A program made the position numbers and the translations under genes. Below are positions 11,522 through 20,880 of a stretch of 64,000 nt of DNA, in pieces. Position 1 is the stretch's first letter. Each line of letters opens with the position of its first letter. Source of the DNA: Streptomyces clavuligerus (GTDB lineage: Bacteria > Actinomycetota > Actinomycetes > Streptomycetales > Streptomycetaceae); NCBI RefSeq assembly GCF_005519465.1, contig NZ_CP027859.1, positions 806,001 through 870,000 of the forward strand, written 5' to 3'. The notes beneath the pieces are model-generated. The model ran no database searches and was not told the DNA's origin. It worked only from the letters and a program-made list of their open reading frames with translations.

Positions 11522-13624
11522 TCAGAACCTGCCCAGATTCAGACCGTTCTGCACTGCCCTGACGGTGGCGGGACCCCACAGCCCGTCGACGGTCAGCCCC
11601 GCGGCGGCCATCCGGTTCAGATGGGTCTGCAACGCGCGGACCGTGCCCGGCCCCATCGCCCCGTCCACCGTCAGGGACGCCCCGCCCCAGGTGTTGAGAT
11701 GGCGCTGGAGCCCCCTGATCGAGTCGGGCCCCCAGACGCCGTCGGCGGGGACACCGACGGCCCGCTGCACGGCGGCGACGGTCGCCTGACCGAAGACGCC
11801 GTCGACCGCGAGCCTCGCGCCCTCGTCAAGCCAGGCGTGGTACGCGGCCTCGGTCGCGGGTCCCCAGAGTCCGTCGGCCGCGACCCCCACCCGCTGCTGG
11901 AGCCAGCGCACACCCGCGTCCGTCGACGGCCCCCAGACACCGTCGACCGCCAGTTGCGGCGTCCGGCCGAGGTCGTTGACGGCCCGCTGCTGCGCCGCGA
12001 CCGAACGCACCGACGTCATCCCCCCGCCACCACCGCCACCGGAACCGCCCCCCGTGTAGGCGGCGTACGCCTGTTCCGTCGCGGGTCCCCAGAGTCCGTC
12101 GGCCGCGACCCCCACCCGCTGCTGGAGCCAGCGCACTCCCCCGTCCGTGAGCGGCCCCCAGACTCCGTCGACCACCAGCTTCGGCATGTGTCCGAGGTCG
12201 TTGACGGCCCGCTGCTGCGCCGCGACCGAACGCACCGACGTCATCCCCCCGCCGCCACCGCCACCGGAACCGCCGCCCGAGTCGTCCCGCACGGGAAGGT
12301 CGTCCCCCTGCATTCCGCCCTGGACCCAGGCGCGCAGCGCCGACCCCGGGCAGGAGGTCGACTGTCCGGGCAGCCCTCCGTGCCAGGTCCTGGCGAGGCT
12401 GCGGCCCGCGAGCTCGCAGGCCCGGGTGTACAGGCCGCGGACGGCCGTCGCGACCCGGGGGCCCGCGTCGCCGTCGCCGCCGATGAAGCACACCCCGATA
12501 TGGCTGGTGTTGTGGCCGGTGGCGTGCGCGCCCTCGACCGTCCAGCCCCGGCCCTCGTAGATCCGGCCGTCGCGGTCGACGAGGAAGTTGTAGCCGATGT
12601 CGTCCCAGCCCCGGGAGTCCATGTGGTAGTTCTGGATCTGCCGGGGCGTCTGGGTCGGCGGACCGGCCGAGTAGTGGACGGTGAAGCCGGTCCGAGAAGT
12701 CCATGGGACCCGCGCCACGGTGCGCGGCGGACGTGCTCCCCAGCGGTAACGGGCGTGGATCACCAGCTCCGAGCCGCCGGGGGTGCCCTCGTTGCCGGGC
12801 TCAAGATCCCCGTTGCCCACGGACTGGTAGAGGTTCCCCGGGCACTCCGTCCGGTAGAGATCGCGGTGGCCCCTGATCCGGGGGCCCGCGCTGTGGGTGG
12901 AGCGCAGGAAGCCGATCAGATCACGGATGCCGTAGCGCATCTGGAGGCTCGGGTGGTCGTCGAGCCGCAGCAGGCCGCAGATCGCGAAGTAGTCCTGGTT
13001 GGCGCCCGTGGTCTCGTCCCCGTTCGCGGCGGAACGGACCGACGGCCCCCGGCCCTCGAAGATCCCGCCGTGCTGGCACACCAGGTAGTTGTAGGCGATG
13101 TCGACCATCTCAGGGTCGCGGAAGGCGATGTTCTGGACCTCTCTGACCTGCTGGAAGCAGTCCGTGGTGTGGTCGGCCGAGGGGACGGAGCCGTTCCCCA
13201 GGTGGTGGATGGCGGCCCCGCCGTTCCAGGGCTGCCAGGAGTGGGCGTCGTACGGGCGTTTCGGGGGCTGCGCGCCCCAGGTGTGCCGGGAGATGATCTG
13301 GATGGACCGGGTGGAGGCCCCGTAGCGGGGCGGGGGCGCGGTGAGCCCTCCCGGCTTCGCGAGCGCCCCCGGGCCCGCCGGGGCCGCGTACGCGGGGGTG
13401 CCGCCGCCGGACAGCGCGGGGAGGACCAGCCCGGCGAGGGCCGCCGAGCCGCCGACCAGGGCCCCTCGGCGGCTGACGCCCGGTCTGCCGCCATCGGCCG
13501 GACCGGTGATGCGTTCGCCGTACGAGCCGCTGCCGCTGCTGCCGTTGCCGTTGGCGTCGGGCAGAGCGATGCCGCTGTCGTCGGACGGGGCGGTTCCGTG
13601 CGGGGAGTCGCAGGACGTGCACAT
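11522..13624 (-). CDS. Secreted double-PGRP N-acetylmuramoyl-L-alanine amidase with peptidoglycan-binding repeats
   Basis: A 700-residue protein. A long N-terminus leads to a Tat-type signal at about residues 51-80 (SRRGALVGGSAALAG). Two amidase_2/PGRP domains follow: about 105-275 (zinc ligands in AIHHLG and GHRD...ECPG) and about 285-440 (FTVHYS, TWHGG, TSCPG). The rest (about 450-700) is a run of peptidoglycan-binding units with LxVDGxWGPxT motifs. Two of these, with [11 protein letters not shown] linkers, are encoded by a 225-bp near-identical tandem duplication. The enzyme should cleave the bond between MurNAc and the stem peptide. The module order resembles phage lysins. Two consecutive PGRP domains are unusual. 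Confidence 0.88.
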   Translation of the reverse strand: MCTSCDSPHGTAPSDDSGIALPDANGNGSSGSGSYGERITGPADGGRPGVSRRGALVGGSAALAGLVLPALSGGGTPAYAAPAGPGALAKPGGLTAPPPRYGASTRSIQIISRHTWGAQPPKRPYDAHSWQPWNGGAAIHHLGNGSVPSADHTTDCFQQVREVQNIAFRDPEMVDIAYNYLVCQHGGIFEGRGPSVRSAANGDETTGANQDYFAICGLLRLDDHPSLQMRYGIRDLIGFLRSTHSAGPRIRGHRDLYRTECPGNLYQSVGNGDLEPGNEGTPGGSELVIHARYRWGARPPRTVARVPWTSRTGFTVHYSAGPPTQTPRQIQNYHMDSRGWDDIGYNFLVDRDGRIYEGRGWTVEGAHATGHNTSHIGVCFIGGDGDAGPRVATAVRGLYTRACELAGRSLARTWHGGLPGQSTSCPGSALRAWVQGGMQGDDLPVRDDSGGGSGGGGGGGMTSVRSVAAQQRAVNDLGHMPKLVVDGVWGPLTDGGVRWLQQRVGVAADGLWGPATEQAYAAYTGGGSGGGGGGGMTSVRSVAAQQRAVNDLGRTPQLAVDGVWGPSTDAGVRWLQQRVGVAADGLWGPATEAAYHAWLDEGARLAVDGVFGQATVAAVQRAVGVPADGVWGPDSIRGLQRHLNTWGGASLTVDGAMGPGTVRALQTHLNRMAAAGLTVDGLWGPATVRAVQNGLNLGRF
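11852..12277. repeat. 225-bp tandem duplication inside the lysin gene
   Basis: The segment at about 11852-12052 recurs at about 12077-12277 with few changes, offset by exactly 225 bases (75 codons). It encodes the glycine-rich linker plus a peptidoglycan-binding unit. The high identity suggests a recent duplication. Confidence 0.75.
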
Positions 13625-14077
13625 GGTGGTTCCCCCTTGGACACGAGGACGGTGGCGTGCGCGCCCCGGACACCTGGGGTGCGCCGTGGATCAGGGGCCC
13701 ACTCTGCCGCCCGTCGCGCCGATGGCTCCACCTTTTGCGGTACGGCGCAATGGCCCAGCCCGTCCCCGGCATTGTTCTCCCTGCGAAATTCCGTGGCGCA
13801 GAGGAAAGATCAAGACTGTTTGCAGGGCTCAGCAAATTTGCCACCGGAGAGGTGTGGCGGAGCCGTCGAGCGCATCGGGGGAGTGCGTTTCCCCCGCGGC
13901 ATGCCGACAGTGCCGGGGATTGTTCCCGGAAACCGTCGTATCGATGGGAGTCCTACGGTACGTAGATATATCCGGCCGGACGGACTCCACCATCCAAGCA
14001 ACAGCGTCCCGTTTATTAGGCCGGAAAGCACCGGTGTTCCTGGCGGTCGGTCACCGACGACTCACACAATGTCAAGC
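13625..14077. other. Divergent intergenic region, comparatively AT-rich
   Basis: About 450 bases between the lysin and the LLM oxidoreductase. The stretch 13780-13850 is clearly poorer in G/C than its surroundings. Short frames cross it but show no family motif. It should carry both divergent promoters. Confidence 0.4.
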
Positions 14078-15127
14078 ATGAAATTCAGCTATGCGATGCT
14101 ACCCGACCACCCGCTCGACGAGGCCCTGACGACCATCGAACTCGCCGACGATCTGGGCTTCTACGCCTGTTACGCGACGGACGAGACCTGGCACAAGGAC
14201 CTGTGGGTCCTCTTCGCCGCGGCGGCCTCCCGGACGAACAGCATCCGCTTCGGCCCCAGTGTCTCCCCCGTTCTGCTCCGTGAGCCGAGCCATCTGGCCC
14301 AGGCCCTGGCCACGCTCGACGAACTCTCCGGTGGCCGGGCCGAAGCGGCCCTCTCCTGCGGGAACGCCGGTCTGCTGGAGCAGTACCGGATTCCGCTGAA
14401 GGGCCAGAAGCCGCTCTCCCGCACCAAGGAAGCACTCCATGTGGTGCGGACCCTGCTGGACGAGGGGACGATCACGTTCGATGGCGAGTTCTTCTCGTAC
14501 GACGGTCTGTTCACCTTTGCCCGTCCGGTGCAGGAGCGGTTGCCGCTGAAGCTCGGCGCGATGCGCGGCCCCCTCTCCTTCGAGGCCGCAGGGGAGTTCT
14601 CGGACGGCTGTCACCACGCCCTCAGCTACACCCGTGAGGCGTACGAGTACATGGTGCGGCATCTGACGATCGGCGCCGAGCGCGCGGGGAAGGACGTCTC
14701 CTCGCTCGACATCGGCGCCTGGGTCGTCTTCGCCACGTCGATGGACGGGGACGCGGCGCGGGAGGCCGCCCGCAGCATGGTCGGCATCTACGCCTCCGCG
14801 ATGCCCGACGACCAGCTTCGGCGCAACGGGGTCGACCCCGAGGAGCTGCGGCCCGCCATCGAGGCCATCCGGGCCGGGGACCTGGCCAGGGGTATCGAGC
14901 TGACCTCGCCCGAGGTGACGGAGCGGCTGTCGGTCTCGGGCACCCCGGCCGAGTGCGCCGAGAAGATCAAGACGCAGCTCGCGGCGGCGGGCGTCAATCA
15001 CACGATCTGCGCGGTGACCGACCGGACGCTGGTACGGGCCTTCACCGGGCGGCACCTCCCGCAGGTGCCGGGTGCGGCGGAACAGCTCCGGCTGATCCAC
15101 GACCACATCATGCCCGCCTTCGCCTGA
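14078..15127 (+). CDS. LLM-class F420- or flavin-dependent oxidoreductase
   Basis: A 349-residue TIM-barrel protein of the luciferase-like monooxygenase class, starting MKFSYAMLPDHP; an ATG three codons earlier (14069) is also possible, and no strong ribosome binding site separates them. Typical segments are ELADDLGFYACYATDETWHKD, SIRFGPSVSPVLLREP, DELSGGRAEAALSCG and the C-terminal SGTPAECAEKI. The pattern resembles coenzyme F420-dependent methylene-H4MPT-reductase-like enzymes more than bacterial luciferase. The substrate is unknown. It is convergent with an AraC-type regulator 15 bases beyond its stop. Confidence 0.85.
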   Translation: MKFSYAMLPDHPLDEALTTIELADDLGFYACYATDETWHKDLWVLFAAAASRTNSIRFGPSVSPVLLREPSHLAQALATLDELSGGRAEAALSCGNAGLLEQYRIPLKGQKPLSRTKEALHVVRTLLDEGTITFDGEFFSYDGLFTFARPVQERLPLKLGAMRGPLSFEAAGEFSDGCHHALSYTREAYEYMVRHLTIGAERAGKDVSSLDIGAWVVFATSMDGDAAREAARSMVGIYASAMPDDQLRRNGVDPEELRPAIEAIRAGDLARGIELTSPEVTERLSVSGTPAECAEKIKTQLAAAGVNHTICAVTDRTLVRAFTGRHLPQVPGAAEQLRLIHDHIMPAFA

Positions 15128-15142
15128 CGTTCTCCGGGGGCG

Positions 15143-15592
15143 TCAGGCCGACGGCCCCGGGGTACCGGTGCCGGCGCCGGTGCTCGTACCGGCTCCGGTG
15201 CCGGACGGCCGTGTCCACGCCATCGTGAAACAGGTCGGCACGACCGACGCCGCCGCCATGTCCCTGCGGTACTGGCGCGGGGAGCGGCCGACGATGTCGC
15301 GGAACGTACGGCTGAAGGTCCCGGTGCTCCCGAAGCCCACCGCGAAACAGATGTCCGTCACACTGCGGTCGGACTCCCTGAGCAGAAACATGGCCCGTTC
15401 GACCCGGCGGCGCTGGAGATAGCGGTGCGGTGTCTCGCCGAACGTGGCTCGGAATGTACGGGTGAAGTGTGCCTCGGACACATGCGCGATCCTCGCCAGG
15501 GCGGGTACGTCCAAGGGCTCGGCGTAGGCGCGGTCCATGGCGTCCCGGGCCCGGAGCATTCTGCGGTTGGTCTCTTCAGCGGCACGACTCAC
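15143..15592 (-). CDS. AraC-family helix-turn-helix regulator
   Basis: About 149 residues if translation begins at the GTG at 15592; longer upstream starts exist but the added sequence is Arg-rich and looks non-coding. The two AraC helix-turn-helix motifs are clear: LDVPALARIAHVSEAHFTR and VTDICFAVGFGSTGTFSRT followed by GRSPRQYRRD. There is no ligand-binding domain before them, so it is a short stand-alone DNA-binding form. The C-terminus is a Gly/Thr-rich tail encoded by GGTACCGG-like repeats. Its target may be the convergent LLM gene, but this is only positional. Confidence 0.82.
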   Translation of the reverse strand: MSRAAEETNRRMLRARDAMDRAYAEPLDVPALARIAHVSEAHFTRTFRATFGETPHRYLQRRRVERAMFLLRESDRSVTDICFAVGFGSTGTFSRTFRDIVGRSPRQYRRDMAAASVVPTCFTMAWTRPSGTGAGTSTGAGTGTPGPSA

Positions 15593-15840
15593 GGCGCCAT
15601 CAGACCACAGCCGCCGTCCGCCACCCGCTCGCCCTCGTCCGCCAGCGCCCCTCCGCGTCCGCCAGCGCGCGTTCGCGTCCGTCGCTTTTCCGTCCCGACG
15701 GCGTCGCACACCGATTCCAAGCCGGTAAAAAAGCTCCCAAGTGCGGTTATGTCGCTCGTCAACGGTCCATCGTTGTCCTGTGAACACCACCCGACCCGTC
15801 CGGCTCCGCCGGGCGACGGCAACAAGGGGGCAGCGTCAGC

Positions 15841-16419
15841 ATGACCGTCAATGGAGTGGATGTTTCGGCGTACCAGCCGACGTATGCGACCAAGGGTCTC
15901 GACTTTGTCTTTGTCAAGGCCACCGAAGGCCACACCTGGACGAGTCCGGTCCAGGGCAAGCAGGTCACCGCCGCGCGGGACGCGGGCACCGTCGTCGGCT
16001 TCTACCACTTCCTGTGGCCCGGTGACATCGGTGCCCAGGCGGCGCACTTCGTCGGGCAGTGCGCGAGCCGCCCCGGGGACATCCTGGCCTGCGACTGGGA
16101 GACCACCAGCGACGGCACCGCCGCGAGCTGCGCGGAGAAGGACGCCTTCCTCGCCGAGGTGAAGCGCCTCCGGCCGGGGCTGCGCACGGTGCTGTACTGC
16201 AACACCGACTTCTGGCACCACCGCGACACCACCTCCCACTGCGGCGACGGGCTGTGGATCGCCGACGTCACCACGGCGGGCCACCCGCGCGTCACCCACC
16301 CGTGGACGTTCCACCAGTACAGCTCGGCGGGCGGCATCGACCGGGACGTCGCCGACTTCGCCGACCGGGCGGCCCTGCGGGCCTGGGCGGCTGAGCCGCC
16401 GACCGGCGCCACCCCCTGA
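15841..16419 (+). CDS. GH25-family lysozyme (muramidase)
   Basis: A 192-residue protein consisting of just a glycoside hydrolase 25 domain. Signature elements are GVDVSAYQ at residues 5-12, FVKATEG, GFYHFLWPGD, and ACDWETT, where the Asp/Glu pair is catalytic. The C-terminal segment is WIADVT...WTFHQYSS. The enzyme hydrolyses the MurNAc-GlcNAc linkage of peptidoglycan. There is no signal peptide, which is usual for phage endolysins and their domesticated descendants, so release may need a holin or lysis. Another lysin-like gene lies about 2 kb away. Confidence 0.88.
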   Translation: MTVNGVDVSAYQPTYATKGLDFVFVKATEGHTWTSPVQGKQVTAARDAGTVVGFYHFLWPGDIGAQAAHFVGQCASRPGDILACDWETTSDGTAASCAEKDAFLAEVKRLRPGLRTVLYCNTDFWHHRDTTSHCGDGLWIADVTTAGHPRVTHPWTFHQYSSAGGIDRDVADFADRAALRAWAAEPPTGATP

Positions 16420-16686
16420 CACCCGTCACAGGCGGGCGCGGCGACCAGGGCGGGCCCCGGCCTGCCCCCGTGCGATACCCCGGCGACAGCCTGTCCGGAG
16501 CTGTCCGCCTTCGGCTGATGGGCTGAAACCGGGGCGGCGCCCGGGAGCGGGGCGCGACAGGAGGGGAGTTGTCCGCTGGGCCCGGCAGCGGCGACGGCAT
16601 CGCCCCGGTCGGGTCCCCAGCGGCCGGACACCCCCGGCCCGGCCCCGGTCACAGACCCGGCCGCGGCCGGGGTTACGGTCACGGCC

Positions 16687-18060
16687 ATGATCATGAACAC
16701 GCTCGTCGCCAGCGGAGAGGGGTCGGCCCTTGGAGATGTCGAGGAAGGCGTCGGCGCAGCCGCCCACACCGCCCTGGGGGCGCTCTCCCCTGCGGCCTCC
16801 GCCCTGAACGCACCCGCCGCCGAACTGCTGTCGATCGCCCTGCTGCTGGCGATGCTGGGCTGGGCGGTGGTCCGCCCCCGGGGTCTCTCCGAGGCGTTCG
16901 TCGCCGTACCGGCCGCCGGGGTGGTCGTCCTCACCGGGGCGCTCTCCTGGGAGCACGCGGCCGAGGAAGTGGCCCGGCTGGGCCCCGTGGTGGGCTTTCT
17001 GGCGGCTGTCCTGGTCCTGGCCCGGCTCTGCGACGACGAGGGGCTGTTCCACGCCTGCGGGGTGTGGATGGCCGACTTCGCCCGGGGGCGCCCCCGCCGG
17101 CTCCTGGCCGCGGTCTTCGTCGTCGCCTCGGTCGTCACCGCGGTGCTCAGCCTGGACGCGACGGTGGTCCTGCTGACGCCGGTGGTGTTCGCCACCGCCG
17201 CCCGCCTCGGCGCCCGCCCGGGGCCGCATGTGTACGCCTGCACCCATCTGGCGAACACCGCGTCGCTGCTGCTGCCGGTGTCGAACCTGACCAATCTGCT
17301 CGCGTTCACCGCGTCCGGGCTGAGCTTCACCCGTTTCGCCGCGCTGATGGCGCTGCCCTGGCTGGTCGCCATCGGTATCGAGTACGCCGTCTTCCGCCGG
17401 TTCTTCGCCACCGACCTGGACGCGGGCGCGCAGGCGCCCGCCGTCCGTGAGCGTCCGGAGCTGCCGCTGTTCGCGCTGGTCACACTGGGCTGCACCCTCG
17501 CGGGCTTTCTGGTGGCCTCCTTCGCCGGTGTCGAGCCCGTCTGGGTCGCGGCGGCCGGTGCCGCCGTGCTGGCCGTCCGTTCCCTGGCCCGGCGCCGCAC
17601 CACGCCCGCCGGGATCGTGCGCGCGGCGGCGCTTCCGTTCCTCGCCTTCGTCCTGGCGCTGGGCGTCGTGGTCCGCGCCGTCGTCGACAACGGGCTGGCG
17701 GCGGCGCTCGGGCGGCTGGTGCCGGAGGGGACCTCCCTGGTCGCGCTGCTGGGCTTGGCCGCGCTGGCGGCCGTCCTGGCGAACGCCCTCAACAACCTGC
17801 CCGCCGTGCTGGTACTGCTGCCGCTGGCCGCGCCCATCGGTCCGGGCGCCGTGCTCGCCGTTCTGCTGGGCGTCAACATCGGACCCAACCTCACCTACAC
17901 CGGCTCCCTGGCCACCCTGCTGTGGCGCCGGGTGGTCCACGCGCACGACAGCGATGTGGATCTGCGCGAGTTCACCCGGCTGGGGCTGCTCACCACGCCC
18001 GCCGCGCTCGTTGGCTCGGTGGTGGCCCTGTGGATCTCGCTCCGGCTGGCCGGGGGCTGA
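16687..18060 (+). CDS. ArsB/NhaD-like (SLC13-related) membrane transporter
   Basis: A 457-residue integral membrane protein with about 11-12 hydrophobic segments. The ArsB/Na-H antiporter fold shows in LSLDATVVLLTPVVFATAARLG, in LANTASLLLPVSNLTNLLAF and in the second-half hairpin NALNNLPAVLVLLPL...GVNIGPNLTYTGSLATLLW. Such proteins export arsenite or antimonite, or carry other anions. No arsenate reductase or ArsR gene is adjacent, so a general anion or cation role is equally likely. The start at ATG 16687 keeps a short hydrophilic N-terminus. A UspA-type gene follows 92 bases downstream and may be co-transcribed. Confidence 0.85.
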   Translation: MIMNTLVASGEGSALGDVEEGVGAAAHTALGALSPAASALNAPAAELLSIALLLAMLGWAVVRPRGLSEAFVAVPAAGVVVLTGALSWEHAAEEVARLGPVVGFLAAVLVLARLCDDEGLFHACGVWMADFARGRPRRLLAAVFVVASVVTAVLSLDATVVLLTPVVFATAARLGARPGPHVYACTHLANTASLLLPVSNLTNLLAFTASGLSFTRFAALMALPWLVAIGIEYAVFRRFFATDLDAGAQAPAVRERPELPLFALVTLGCTLAGFLVASFAGVEPVWVAAAGAAVLAVRSLARRRTTPAGIVRAAALPFLAFVLALGVVVRAVVDNGLAAALGRLVPEGTSLVALLGLAALAAVLANALNNLPAVLVLLPLAAPIGPGAVLAVLLGVNIGPNLTYTGSLATLLWRRVVHAHDSDVDLREFTRLGLLTTPAALVGSVVALWISLRLAGG

Positions 18061-18152
18061 GCGGGGGCCGCCACGGAGACAGGAGCGGGAGCAGAGGCAG
18101 CAACAGAAGAGCGGCAGAAGCTGGAGCAGAGCAGAACGGAGGCCGTGTCACC

Positions 18153-18668
18153 GTGACCGTCATCGCCTGGATCGTGGAGGGTACCTGGCCCGCCTGTGTG
18201 GACGCGGCCCGCGCCCACGCGCCCGAGGGTGCCCGGATCGTACTGCTGCACATCACCGGCGGCGAGGCGGGAGGCGCCGCCGCCCACGGCGCCTACGCCG
18301 GGCTCCTCGGCCGGGGCCGCCCCCACCACGACCCCGGGACCGCCGTGGACCGGCTCGCCTCCGCGTCCGCCGAACGTCTCCTCGCGCGGGCGGCGGAGCG
18401 GCTGGGCCGTCCCTGTGTCCGCAGCGAGCGCACCGGCCGGGTGGAACGGGAGGTCGTCGCCGCCGCCGAGGGCGCGGAGCTGCTCGTCCTCGCCCGGGAC
18501 GGGGACCGCGCCCGCCTCGGCCCCCGCAGCCTCGGCCCCGCCGCCCGGTTCGTCGTCGACCACGCGCCCTGTCCGGTCCTGCTGGTCTGGCCGGAACTCG
18601 CGCCCGGCACGGACACCATCCCGCCACCGCCACCGCCGCCACCGGGGAGTCGCCACCCGCGGCGATGA
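18153..18668 (+). CDS. Universal stress protein (UspA) family
   Basis: A 171-residue protein from GTG 18153, placed 10 bases after a strong AACGGAGG site. The Usp fold shows in the N-terminal beta strand TVIAWIVEG, the RIVLLHI strand, AAEGAELLVLARDG, and the C-terminal FVVDHAPCPVLLVWP. The ATP-binding GxxGx9G(S/T) loop is altered (RDGDRARLGPRSLG), so nucleotide binding is uncertain. The last 20 residues are a polyproline tail. It follows the ArsB-like gene in the same orientation and probably shares its transcript. Confidence 0.82.
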   Translation: MTVIAWIVEGTWPACVDAARAHAPEGARIVLLHITGGEAGGAAAHGAYAGLLGRGRPHHDPGTAVDRLASASAERLLARAAERLGRPCVRSERTGRVEREVVAAAEGAELLVLARDGDRARLGPRSLGPAARFVVDHAPCPVLLVWPELAPGTDTIPPPPPPPPGSRHPRR

Positions 18669-19293
18669 GCGAACCATCTCGGCCGGTGGGTCGCTTGAGT
18701 CGCTTGAGTAGCTGCCCTGTGAAAGGGAACTGATCACCGCTCAGAGAGCCGTGCGGGCGACCCGCTCGGCCCCGTGCGGGGTGGTGTGCCGTGCCGGTGG
18801 GCCGGACCTCCGGGGAACGGGCCGAAGCGCCGGTCGGGGGCCACGCACGGCTGAATCCGTGGGCTCAGGTGACAGCCGGGGGGCCAACGGGCCGAAGTCG
18901 ACGGTGCAGGTCGACACCCCCTGCCTGTAGGGCCGTTCGATACGCCGTCCCCGCGCTGGACGGTGAGCGGCCGACGGCCGCACCGGGCCGTGGCGCGTTC
19001 GGCGGGCTGCGCTACGACGCGGGGAGCGCGGCGGAGTGTAGCGGGCAGGACACTCCGCCGGATCTGGGTGAGATATTTCCCGCCAACGTACTCGGCGACC
19101 GCGGACCGAGGTACCCGGAGTGCCGGAGCCCGGCTGCGGACCGGGGTACCGGAGCCGTTCCGGGGGACGGCTCCCTGCCGGGGACGACTCCCTGCCGGGG
19201 GACGCGGGCGGAGTCCGGCCATCCACCCCCGGCGCGGTCTCAGGCCACCTGCTCATGTGTCCGCGGGCGATGGAACACCTCGCCGGTCCGGGC
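18669..19293. other. Intergenic region between convergent genes, no gene seen
   Basis: Some 625 bases with several open frames of about 160-180 codons on both strands, none with a family motif or consistent codon bias. It contains short direct repeats (GTCGCTTGAGT near 18690) and repeated GGGGACG(G/A)CTCCCTGCC near 19165-19200. I see no recognisable element. Confidence 0.45.
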
Positions 19294-20880
19294 TCAGAGG
19301 CCGAACCAGGTGGCCAGTGCCGCGGTGAGCGTGTGATCCGGCTCGGGGGCGTCCACCGTGGAGATCCACGCGGTGTGTCCGTCGGGCCGGATCAGCACCC
19401 CTTGGGGCGCACGGTGTCCGGGGCCGCCGGGGAACCGGACGCGGTACGTGTCCACCCCGCGTTCCGCGCCCGGCGGCAGGGCGCGGGCGCCCCCGGTGAG
19501 GAACACCGGCCGGGCGGGCGCGAGCAGTTCGGCGACGCTCGTGGGGCCGTCGTCGGTGACGAGCCGCAGATTGGGGGTGAGCCTGCCGAGCCAGGGGTGG
19601 TCGCCGGGGATGCCCGGGTCGTAGTGGAGGTTTCTGCCGGAGACCAGTCCGGCCAGGTGCGCACCGGCCTCGGGCAGCGCCGCCAGCTCGCCGAAGAGGT
19701 CCCGCAGCGGCTCCAGGGCGGGATCGTCCCGGCCGAGGAGTGTCTGCGCGCGGGTGGTTCGCAGCACCTGGGCCCCGGCCCGGTGGCGTTCCCGGTGGTA
19801 GCTCTCCAGCAGTCCGTCCGGCGCGTCGCCGCGTACGGTCGCCGCCAGTTTCCAGCCGAGGTTGACCGCGTCCGCGAGCGCCACATTGACGCCGACGGCA
19901 CCGCCCGCGGGTGGCTGGATATGGGCGGCGTCTCCGGCGAGGACGATCCGGCCCATGACATAGCGGTCAGCCTGCCGTGCCGCGTCGGAGAAGCGGGTGA
20001 GCCAGCGCGGCCGGACGAGCCGCACTTCGCTGCCGGGGCCGAGCACCCCGTTCAGCACCTGTTGGAAGTAGTCGGGCCGTACGGGTTCGTCGCGGTCGGC
20101 GGGCGGGGTCGGTTCGTCGAGGACGATCCGTACATGGCCGGGGCGCGGGATCACGAAGACGGTGCCGTGCGCGCCTTCGGTCGCTCCCGGCGGGAGCGCG
20201 GACGGATCGGCGAGTTCCACATCGGCGAGGAGAGTGAAGGCGGTGGCCGGGGTGCCGGGGAAGCCGATTCCGGCCCGGCGGCGGACGAGGCTGCGGCTGC
20301 CGTCGCACCCGGCGAGCCAGCCGAAGCGCCGCCGCCGCGCGGGGCCGCCGTCGGCCGGGCGGAGGGTCACGTCGACGCCGTCGCCGTCCTGGGCGAGGCC
20401 GGTCAGCTCCTGCCCCCGTACGACGGTCACGCCCAGTTCGGCCAGGCGCTGTTCGAGGATCTCCTCGACGCGGGTCTGGGGGATGCCGAGCAGATACGGA
20501 TGGTCGGTGTCGAGCACGCTCAGGTCGAGGGGCCGGGCCGGGTCGGCGAACAGGGCGTACGGGACGGTCGGGCCCTCGGCCAGGAAGCGATCGGCGATGC
20601 CCCGGCGGTCCAGCAGTTCCAGACTGCGGGCGGTGAGGGTGAAGCCCCGGCAGTGCGGCGAGCGCCGGGGCAGCCGGTCCACGACGGTGACCTCGACTCC
20701 GGCGAGCGCCAGCTCCGCGGCGAGGGTGAGCCCGGCGGGCCCGGCTCCGGTGACGAGGACCGTGCGGGGGCCGGTCCGGGAACGGGAACGGGAACGGGAA
20801 CGGGAACGGAGCCCGGGATGGACTGTGCGGGGCTCGGGGCCTGTCCAAGGTCCGGGCCGGGGTGTGTCCGCCGGGCTCAT
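19294..20880 (-). CDS. FAD-dependent monooxygenase, second copy type
   Basis: A 528-residue class A flavoprotein monooxygenase starting with ATG 20880, which overlaps the stop of the upstream PadR gene by four bases (ATGA). An N-terminal extension of about 40 residues contains a Ser-Arg run (SRSRSRSRSR) encoded by a hexanucleotide repeat. The FAD motif TGAGPAGLTLAAEL then follows, and GDAAHIQPPAGGAVGVNVALADA is the second FAD-contact motif. Tail VLIRPDGHTAWIS matches the RdmE-like group. These enzymes hydroxylate aromatic or polyketide substrates, or inactivate antibiotics such as rifampicin. Its coupling to a PadR repressor suggests induction by a phenolic or drug-like substrate. Confidence 0.88.
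   Translation of the reverse strand: MSPADTPRPGPWTGPEPRTVHPGLRSRSRSRSRSRTGPRTVLVTGAGPAGLTLAAELALAGVEVTVVDRLPRRSPHCRGFTLTARSLELLDRRGIADRFLAEGPTVPYALFADPARPLDLSVLDTDHPYLLGIPQTRVEEILEQRLAELGVTVVRGQELTGLAQDGDGVDVTLRPADGGPARRRRFGWLAGCDGSRSLVRRRAGIGFPGTPATAFTLLADVELADPSALPPGATEGAHGTVFVIPRPGHVRIVLDEPTPPADRDEPVRPDYFQQVLNGVLGPGSEVRLVRPRWLTRFSDAARQADRYVMGRIVLAGDAAHIQPPAGGAVGVNVALADAVNLGWKLAATVRGDAPDGLLESYHRERHRAGAQVLRTTRAQTLLGRDDPALEPLRDLFGELAALPEAGAHLAGLVSGRNLHYDPGIPGDHPWLGRLTPNLRLVTDDGPTSVAELLAPARPVFLTGGARALPPGAERGVDTYRVRFPGGPGHRAPQGVLIRPDGHTAWISTVDAPEPDHTLTAALATWFGL
20778..20810. repeat. (GGGAAC)n hexanucleotide tract
   Basis: About five and a half copies of GGGAAC within the 5' part of the monooxygenase gene; read on the minus strand they encode alternating Ser and Arg. 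Similar tracts occur at 49826, 54547, 55250 and 61460. Confidence 0.8.

Noticed and set aside
11135..14068. A long plus-strand frame leading into the LLM gene
   Set aside because: It is antisense to the PGRP lysin, whose motifs are clear; only the section after 14078 codes.
18734..19256. Two overlapping minus-strand frames of about 160-170 codons
   Set aside because: Arg/Pro-rich composition without conserved motifs, unclear starts, and no codon bias.
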